Shown in pieces: positions 56,332 to 64,000 of a stretch of DNA of 64,000 bases; position 1 is the first letter of the stretch; every line of letters starts with the position of its first letter. The translations under genes and the position numbers were made by a program. The stretch lies in NCBI GenBank assembly GCA_007026445.1, contig VDMD01000010.1, positions 744,001 through 808,000 on the forward strand, read 5' to 3'. The DNA comes from Schizophyllum amplum (taxonomy: Eukaryota; Basidiomycota; Agaricomycetes; Agaricales; Schizophyllaceae). A model generated the notes under the pieces. That model did not search any database. It saw only the letters and a program-made list of their open reading frames with translations, and was not told the DNA's origin.

Positions 56332-56665
56332 TGTCAAAAGTGGTGGGTAGGCGGACGAGCCTGCCTTCAGCCCAACGCACCGTGTCACGTCACACGGTGC
56401 ATCTAAGTACCTTGCACCCTTACAATTCCCGATTAGGGAATTCTAACGCTTACTTTTATAGGGGCTCCGCCCTTTTCCGCCCCTCAGTCTTTACCCTCAC
56501 TGCAGGAAGACTGAGGGTGTGTCTTACGCTACATTTACTTTATCCTCAGCTAACAGTACCTTAGTCTTACGCGTCCTGCGCATCCTTAGGTACGAATATC
56601 AGTCTTTACCCTCACTGCAGGAAGACTGAGGTCTTACGTGTCCTGCGCATCCTTAGCTCGTGAAA
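56332..56665 (+). repeat. Copia-D 5' LTR (334 bp)
   Basis: Same family as 5196-5529. It is followed at 56666 by GGTTATGAGCCCCGCAAGCG, a half-tRNA primer site, so this is a left-hand (5') LTR. About 158 bases of D leader follow before the mini X-like element. Confidence 0.88.
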
Positions 56666-56823
56666 GGTTATGAGCCCCGCAAGCGCCTAGCTGAGCAAGA
56701 CCTCATCTACAGTTGAACCCCTCTTAACCCATACCCCTCGGTGGACGGTCCAGGGCATGGAGTTTGTGGGGTTATGTCCTACGAGGGGTTGACCAAAAAA
56801 GGAGTGAATTTGAGCAAACAAGG

Positions 56824-57227
56824 CACCTTATGCTGTAGGGCTGGTTTAAACCGACCCCGACAAGTATCGTAAGTGTGGTTTAAACCATAGCGACAATCTG
56901 TCGGGGCCTAAAAACTGGCAAAATTAATTGTGTAAACAGCAGGGTTTGAACCCTCAACCTCCTCATCAAAGAAGATTGGTGCTTTAACCAGCTAAGCCAT
57001 TATGGCTTTGGCTAGCAATATCTTGATGGTTATTTAATATGATAAGCACTGGCTCATTTAAAGTAGGTTAGGCATGTTAAGATGGTTAGAATAGTTAGGA
57101 TGGTTAGGTTGTTAAGGTTGGTTATAATTTTGGCAGTTTTTAGGCCCCGACAGATTGTCGCTATGGTTTAAACCACACTTACGATACTTGTCGGGGTTGG
57201 TTTAAACCGCTCTTACAGCATCAGCTG
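56824..57227. mobile_element. Mini X-like element (404 bp)
   Basis: The ends CACCTTATGCTGTAG and, inward from the right, CAGCTGATGCTGTAAGAG copy the X-family termini. Behind them lie about 100-bp near-perfect inverted arms starting GGTTTAAACC and containing CCCCGACAAGTATCG. No 7-bp duplication is visible. The centre holds a tRNA-like sequence. Confidence 0.7.
56936..57013 (-). ncRNA. tRNA-like sequence with A and B boxes
   Basis: Minus strand: an A box TGGCTTAGCTGG and a B box GGTTCAAACCC at normal spacing. The acceptor arms (GCCATAA and the 3' side) do not pair and the anticodon arm is poor. It is more likely a tRNA pseudogene or SINE head than a working tRNA. Confidence 0.5.
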
Positions 57228-58568
57228 CTACGTGTCTTGTTCTTCTTGCCGACTTTTTCCAGATCAATAAGACGACAAGATTTTCAACTTACGCAAGGAG
57301 AGCAACCTTACCACAAGACTTGAAGGCTGTGACCATTTATACTAGGTACTAAAATCATGATTGCAATCAATATGGTTCCATACTGCTATTGTAGTTGCCC
57401 CACCTGCAGTAGCAGCCGGGCATGCAAAAGTACACGAGCGGGGCGAGAGCACACCTTGCGCAACGAGCAGGCCAGTCGCCTGATGCGCCGGACACGGCAA
57501 GGGGTGTGGGGGGCTCGGCCTGGAGCAGGGCCGTAGCGCGAGAGAAGGCACATTCATCCGCGCGAGATGGCACGCGTTCGACGCGACTGTGATCGAGGGA
57601 CCCATCGTAGGCCCACGCACGGCGAGTGGGCTTGTCGGCCTTGCAGAGGTAATGCACAGCATAGGGGCGCGAGTGAAGGAGGCGGTGTGGTGAGCACGGG
57701 AGACTACGGAAATCGCGAGAGATAAGGGTGGGTGGTGAAAGGCGGAGAGGCGGGCGGGGACGGTGATGGAGGTGTGAGCGTTGTCATTGCGCTGGGCGTG
57801 CCGGCAGGCGACACCATGCGCGGCTGCGAGCGTGGTGCGAGGTCGGAGCTTCCCAAATGCGGCGAGAAGCGTGGGCGCGAGTGGCTAGGAAGTCACGCGC
57901 CGCCTGCTTTGCTCGCAATGACGGGTAGCGAGCAGCGCTGAGGCGCTGCTCGTGCGCCTGTGCCGACTGCGTCGAGGACGAGCGAGGCAGCACCGCAGTG
58001 TCATTGCGGAGTCAGTCGCGCGACCGCTGGCGGCTTCGGTGCCGCCCCTCGCAGGCCCTGTCTTGCGTAAAAGCGTGGTGCAACCTGGAAGCATCACGTG
58101 AGTCAGTTTTGAGGATACTATGCTGGCGTAGCATACGTACCTGGGCGGGTGGGCGCTCACAGCGCCTCGCCCGCCATGTCCATTGTCGGCACCATTTGAA
58201 CAACCTGTTTTGTGTTGAGGTCGAGGAAGACGTAGCAAAAGCGATGGGATAGGTTATCGTGATGTGGAGACCAAGCACAACCGCGCCGTGGTCATCGTGG
58301 TTGGGAGCTGGTTGGGAGAGAAACATCGATCACGGACGACGGGCGCCTCAGATCGGTCTCCGAGCGTCGCCGTCGTCGCGCTCAATGGAGGGATAGATAT
58401 ATGGGAGACGGGGCGCGTGGAGAGGCTCAGCGTTCGAACGTTCGCGTGTGAGGTGTAGTGTGCAGCGCGCGGTGAGGGAAGGGCACTTCAGAGTGCTGAG
58501 CAGGGTGCTTAACGCAAGCGGCGGCGGCACGCAGACGATTTACCAAGTGCTGCAAGCCTGCCCTCAAG
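57228..58568. other. No supported gene
   Basis: GC-rich sequence with several overlapping open frames in both strands (for example 57342-57662 minus, 57885-58238 minus) and no motif or splice structure that singles one out. It may include the interior of Copia-D or older debris. CCTCAAG at 58562-58568 is the X3 duplication. Confidence 0.4.
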
Positions 58569-61500
58569 CACCTTATGCTGTCTCCCTATTGTAATACATA
58601 CCGGCTACTATCAGACGTCATGTTGCAACACATATGATAAGGTCGTCGGGGCCGGCAAACTCCGTCTTAGGCTTGTGGCAAGGCCCCGGGCCTTCGGGCA
58701 CGTGCAGGGCTGTGGCCCGCGTGCTCGCCTAATCGGGCATCGGGCTCGCGTCGCGTGCGCGGTTTGCCCGCGCGCTCGCCGGGCGCGACTGATGGCGCTG
58801 CCCAAACGGGAAGGTCGGGCGATCGGAATCCGCGCAGGGCGCGCGCGCGCGGCGCCGTTGCTGGCGGCGGCCCCCCCGTCGCTCCTAGGTATCAGAAAAC
58901 ACATATATTATATGATATCTATGCTATACATGTAAATAAAGGTGGGGGTGGCTGAAATAACGCGGAAAAGCGCGTAAACGCGCAGCGAAAAATTTCGCTG
59001 GCGCGCTGCGCGTCCGCCTAGCAAGCGGGGGACGAGCCAGCAGACGCGCGGGTGGGGGAGGGGATAGGGAGTGGTGGGAGGTCATGCTAAATGGGTGACG
59101 AGCCGGAGGAGGGGCTTGGCGGGCAAAGAGGGTGTGGCGCGGCAGGCGCGCGCGGCGTGGGCATAATGGAACGGCATGGGCTGCGGGGGGGTGCCGAGGC
59201 GCGCGTCCGCATAGACGGACATCGTTGTCCTACTTCTGCAACTTGCAGAGGGAACGGGGGAGGCGCCACAGGCGCAGGGGGAGCGCGGGTGGCGGGTGGC
59301 GGGTGGCGAGGATGCGGCGCGCGTGGCGGCGTCTGTACCCGTCCATGCCGTTCGGCTTTGCTCCCAGAAACGCGCACGACGCGCACACGTAGTGCGAGCG
59401 TCGCCCGCCCCCTCACAGCCAAGTGAGAGGCCCTGAGCCCTGACCAAGAGCCGCACCGCGAAGTCCCAGTGCGGTGAGTCCTCGAGCGGTTTAGCTCTTG
59501 GTCGAGGGCGCGCTAGGCGTGCATGGGGGGTAAAGGGGTGTAGGGGGACGGGACGCCTCGCGAAAGAGCGCCCGGTGCGCGGGGTGCATGCCAGGCGCTA
59601 CGCGTCTTGTCACAGAATGGTGGCGACCCGCGGGGCGCGATCGGGGCGCCGTCGCGGGCGTGGCGAGGGCGTGGTGCGCTCGCGCCGCCCGCCGTCATAA
59701 GCTGTAATGTATGAGTCAGTAGAAAGACCGGTGCAGGGCGCAGCTACGCACCTGCGGCGCGTCCGCCCGCACTTCCCTCCCCCGTCTCGGTTGGGCTTGT
59801 TGAGCTCCGATCGCCTGTTGAATCTTTCAATGCATGTCGTTTTGGGGGTCCGCCTAGTCGATGAAGGGAGTGGGAGTGGGGATGGGGCAGCTGTGCGGTC
59901 GGAGTGGTGTGGTTGAAGGTTGAGAGCCGCTAATTGCGGACGCGCGGCGATTCGGACCAGAATTCCGACCCCCGCCGCCGTCGCGCGCATCGACGGCGGC
60001 GGGTTTTCGGAAGCGGGCGGGAGCCTTTTCAATGGCGGGGGCATCTAGGGTACTGCTGATAGTCCTGGAATCTGAAAATTTCGTCGAGTTTAAGTTCAAA
60101 ACCAGCTCGATATAACCTTTGAACTCTGGAGTGAACATGCTCAGATTCCAGTCGAGCATAAGGGTTGAGGGAGGCCAGTCTGAGCCACTGTTCAATGACC
60201 TCGTTACAGTGCGGCTTGGAGCATGTGTAGGTAGCCCTACTGTACTACCTACAGGTGTTTGGAGCCCTATATAAAGCCTAGAAAAATCAGATAGGACTGA
60301 TCACTGTTTCTTGAGGGATAGCATTGAGCTGCTCAAAGCTATTGCAGTGTGTTCTGACTGTGTTAGCCTCCTAATCATCTCATATTTGTGTATATTACAT
60401 CTAGCAAGGTATGTATATACGAAATCAGGCCGATCCAGAAGTACGATCCGCAGAAATCGCGGTGCGTCTCGCCGCGAACGCGCTCGAAATGAGCGCGTTC
60501 GTGACGTGACGTAACGCGTACATCTCCCTTCTCGCCGCCACTCGCGACGCGCCGGCCGCTCAACAGCGGCCCGATGGGCGCAGACTCTTCAAGGATGGGG
60601 CGCGGGGACTCTGGGGAGTCCCCTACAGGTGTGTGTTCTAGATTATCTGTACAACAAGTATCACTAACATGATGCCTAGAACGGCTGCAGCGTGTGCGAG
60701 CGCGCTGCAACCATTTACATGTACCCGCGCGGCTTCAAGCGCCGCGGCGTGTCATTCACAGGCACCCCCACCGTGGGGCCCCACCCCAGCTCCCCACACC
60801 ATCCATAGGTGCTCGCCCAGCTCATTCCGAAGCAGGAATGCGCAGGCCGCCTGTGCCGTCCTCCCGCCCCTCGCCCGCACCTCCGAACCGGCGTGATGGG
60901 CGTGCCTCTACGCGCGCTACGCGGTAGGGGTGCCAGCGCGCGCAGCAAGCGGCGGCGCTCAGTGCGATCGGCCACCCAGCCGGGGCACGCGCGCGCCGTG
61001 CCCCTCCCCTCCCCGCCTTCCGCCACGCCCCCGCCTTCGACTACGCCCCATGCACCATGTGCGCACCCCACGACGCCCCATGCACGACACGACATTCAAC
61101 GCCGTTGGTACGGATTGGTTGCACCTACACCGCCCCCGCCCGCCGCATTGTGCGATTCCTGATCGACAGGCGTCGCCCTTGGGCTCAACGGGGGCATTAT
61201 ATTGTATCCCCCTACCAACCACATGCCCCCCCCCCATGTCCTCTATACCCCAGAACGGCAGCGCACGCTGGACGCGCGCGGCGGCGAGGGCCGGCGAAAA
61301 TTTTCGCTGCGCTTCTCGCCGCTTGCATTAATCATCCCCTCTTACACGTTTTCACTCAGTATATGTAGTATTTATCCTAATATACATGTTTTGCGCGACC
61401 CGGGAGCGACGAGAGGGTCCCTGCCAGCAGCGGCGGCGCGCGCGCTCACCCGCGCGGGCGCCGATCAACCGCGTTCCTGAATGGGAAGGCGCATCAATTG

Positions 61501-62535
61501 CGCCCGGCGAGCGCGCGAGCGGGCTGTGCACGCGACGCGAGCTCGCCGCTCATCTGGAAGTGCAGTCTGGCTATGGGGCTCTATATAGGGCGTATAGAGC
61601 CGTAGGAGCCATAGACTGCTCGCCTCTATATACGCCTATATAGAGCCTATAGAACTTTTTCAAATAGCTTTTTTGATGGTTTCACGTCGGGGGATCATTC
61701 GGTACGCAACTGCGGGAGTCAGGCCAGAGCAGCCCAGCCGCGCCGTTGGGCATGAGCGCAGGCGCATACGCAGGTTTATGGGCAGCTCATAGTGGTAGAC
61801 ATCCATGAATTCTATGGATAATGTACAGGTGTAGCTAGCAACTAAGGAACGGCGGGGAGAGAGCTATGGCGCGGCGGCCCGCGGGAGAATGACGATCGGG
61901 ACAATACATCGAGTGATAAATCCACGACGGAGTAGCCCGTTCAGATCATTCGAACGGGCAGGCGAGAGTCGGAGAGACACTGGCTGTGTAGAGTGACCGC
62001 GACTCAGAAGGACCAGCAGGCCTGGAAGCTGAAGCTCAGTGACTGAAGGGAAGTCAGTTCAAAGAGACGTATTAGCTTAGTACTGGGAGTACGCACCAAG
62101 AGGCGGCCTTGACTTCTGTGGACCGAAGAGTCGTGAAAGTACAAGACAAGAGTGGACTTAGAGTAATTTTTGGATGCAGAAGATGGCGCTTCGCGCTGCG
62201 CTGTTGCTGGGATGATGCGCGCCGGCGATTTGGCCCGAACACCCGATTTCAATTTCGAGCAGTCTATACGCTCTACAGCTCTATACGCTCTATACGCACT
62301 ATATGGCACTATATAGAAAATGGTCTGCTATCATAGGAGCCCATAGCCAAAACGCTCTTCCAGATGCTCAATTAGGCGAGCACGTGGGCCACCGCCCGGC
62401 ATGTGCCCGAATGCCCGGGACACCGCCGCAAGCCCTTTTCGGGGTTTGCCGGCCCCGACAAGGCTATCGTATGTGTTGCAACACGATGCCTGATAGTGGC
62501 CAGTATGTATTACTATAGAGGTACGACATCAGCTG
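58569..62535 (+). mobile_element. X3: diverged X element, 3,967 bp
   Basis: Starts CACCTTATGCTGTCTCCC and ends, inward from the right, CAGCTGATGTCGTACCTC. Inverted arms share GTAATACATAC, TGTTGCAACACATA and GGGGCCGGCAAAC. The 7-bp duplication CCTCAAG is exact (58562-58568 and 62536-62542). A central block at about 60455-60640 (GAACGCGCTCGAAATG, GCGTTCGTGACGTGAC) matches X1 19255-19430. No transposase frame. Confidence 0.85.
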
Positions 62536-62581
62536 CCTCAAGTGCGCACAGTGCACACGTGACCTCACGGCCGATCTTGGA

Positions 62582-62949
62582 ATGCCACGTCGTTCTTCGT
62601 TCATTCCCTCTCCCCCCCAACTCACCCCTCTCATGGATGCCCGCGGCCAAAGCTCACTGACATTGCTCATCGCGACGAAAGAAGCTGAGTCGGAGGGGCG
62701 CTCTGTAGCAGCAGCCAGCGTGAGCGCCTCACAGCTGATTGGTCACTTTGGCCGCGAGGACCGGCTCAGGCGGCAGGGACTTCCCTCCGGTGCGTAATCG
62801 TCCCTCATGAGCTCAGTGTGCTAACAGACTTGTCTTTGTGCTCGAGGTGTCGCCGTCGACTGCGAACCGTACAGGCCGTGAAGGCCGTCGTCGAGGCGGG
62901 AAGGCGTCTCGATATCGGCCCGCGCATTCTCAAAAGGCAGCAAAGATGA
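62582..62949 (+). CDS. Possible small two-exon gene, 109 aa
   Basis: ATG at 62582, GT-AG intron 62790-62827 (38 nt), stop TGA 62947-62949. The product would be basic, with a CSRCRRRLRTVQAVKAV stretch after the intron. An alternative acceptor would extend it differently. There is no recognised domain, so it may be chance. Confidence 0.25.
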
Positions 62950-64000
62950 GGGCTTCGAGGTCTACCCAGTTGAATGCCAATGACGACGCTCGAGGCGGGC
63001 GCCAAGTGTGCGGCAGGTGCGTCATTGTTCTGTGCTCATGTCTCGTAACTGATAACCCCTTCACGGCTCGCAAGCGAAGCGTCGCTGTACGGTGATGTCG
63101 CTGTGCGAGGATTATGTGCTCGCGCCGCCTCAGCACGAACAAGCTCGCGGCGAGGCATTCCTTCGACACCGAGATGGAGCCTCGTCGCCGTTGAACGCGG
63201 GGTGGACACCCCATCTTTGCTGTCGAATGGTGACCGTCTCGTCTGCGGGATCCCTAAGGCAGGAGGCCGGACTACCTTTGACGGCAAGGTCAAAGGCTGG
63301 TCGTCTTTGCCTACGAGGTGTTGCGCCGATCGCAAGGTGTCACCGTTGTCCCTGAGGTTGGGGGCGTGTCGGCTGGAGCCGTCTCGTTTCTAGATGTTGC
63401 CGTCCTCTTCGACTGCGAGCGGCAGAGGCAACGACGCGAAGTGCAGGCCACACGGGTAGAAGCTTGCCGCCATTAGGCTGGGTGTCACGCCGTCAGGCAG
63501 GCTAACGGTGGCTGCAGAGGCAGGCAGGGCACGCCCCATGAGCGGCCGAGGCAGGACGGGTGCGTCGCATTGGAGGGAGGTGGCGGGGTTTGCTGAAGGA
63601 GTGTCCTTCCCCCTCATCCCTTCCCCCCTCCTTCCCCTGCCTTGTGGTTGTGCGATTGTATCAGTCGTAGTACATCGTGTAGTAATCGTAGTAGTCTCAA
63701 TTCAAGGTTTTTCATAACATTACCATGCCTGAACTGAGCTCTTGTCTAAGGTGAGATCCTTGTCGTCTTGGCTGTATAGTCTTAGAGTCTTGTCTGGTTT
63801 GCTTAGTCTTATATGACTTGTCTTGCGAGCTGGAATAAGCAGGTCCCTTCTTAAGCAAGTTCATATCTTATCGTCTTATTCACTGCTGCCAGACAGATAA
63901 GCCACCAAAATGTTTCCTGATGGTGTCGTCCTTGTCGCGGGCGTGATTGGTGCCAGCGTGGAGAATCGAGATGACACCGTCTGCATTTAAAGATCGACAG
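62950..64000. other. No supported gene
   Basis: Overlapping GC-rich frames around 63036-63393 cannot be told apart. From about 63650 the base composition changes to T-rich with repeated CTTGTCTT and TAGTCTTA motifs. No element boundary is seen at the window end. Confidence 0.4.

Overview
The window looks like a gene-poor, transposon-packed part of a filamentous fungal genome, most likely a basidiomycete (Agaricomycetes-like). The evidence is short GT-AG introns (38-57 nt) in several genes, Ty1/copia elements primed by an initiator-tRNA half, GC-rich gag-pol reading frames, and hAT and Tc1/mariner elements with fungal-style introns. I see no rRNA, no CRISPR array and no confidently assigned housekeeping gene. 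Near-identical element copies without heavy C-to-T decay argue against strong RIP.

Layout. 1-5.1 kb: old degenerate DNA with one hAT miniature element and a decayed intron-containing reading frame. 5.1-12.3 kb: the 3' end of a copia element (Copia-D) with its LTR, then the 3' half of a Ty3/gypsy pol gene (Gypsy-E). That pol is split by a 5,098-bp Tc1/mariner element with 581-bp inverted repeats, an apparently intact five-exon transposase and a second 530-residue passenger gene. The passenger gene is itself broken by an 824-bp hAT element that holds a 189-bp-arm foldback. 12.3-17.3 kb: a TA-flanked MITE, then a minus-strand gene of unknown function split by a 2.65-kb hAT-like element. 17.3-21.9 kb: X1, a 4.6-kb element with long inverted repeats, 7-bp target duplication and no transposase. 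22-24.1 kb: a possible minus-strand gene of unknown function and a copia remnant (Copia-F).

24.1-54.9 kb is one nested stack. Copia-A2 (minus strand) contains X2, the second 'X' element, and the rearranged Copia-B2. X2 contains solo LTR H, the gag-only element C1, a MULE-like element Y and the full-length Copia-A1. Copia-A1 contains the full-length Copia-B1. B2 holds an internal inversion and two further gag-only elements (C2, C3), and C3 holds a solo B LTR and an A LTR fragment. 54.9-57.2 kb: the 5' half of Gypsy-E, the other LTR of Copia-D, and a mini X-like element carrying a tRNA-like sequence. 58.6-62.5 kb: X3, a third X element. The remainder is unassigned.

The target-site duplications let the order of insertions be read directly. 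Two points stand out biologically: the two-gene Tc1/mariner element, and two families of non-autonomous elements (gag-only LTR elements and the large X elements). One point stands out structurally: the two halves of Gypsy-E plus Copia-D lie in swapped order about 50 kb apart yet share the same GAGAC duplication.
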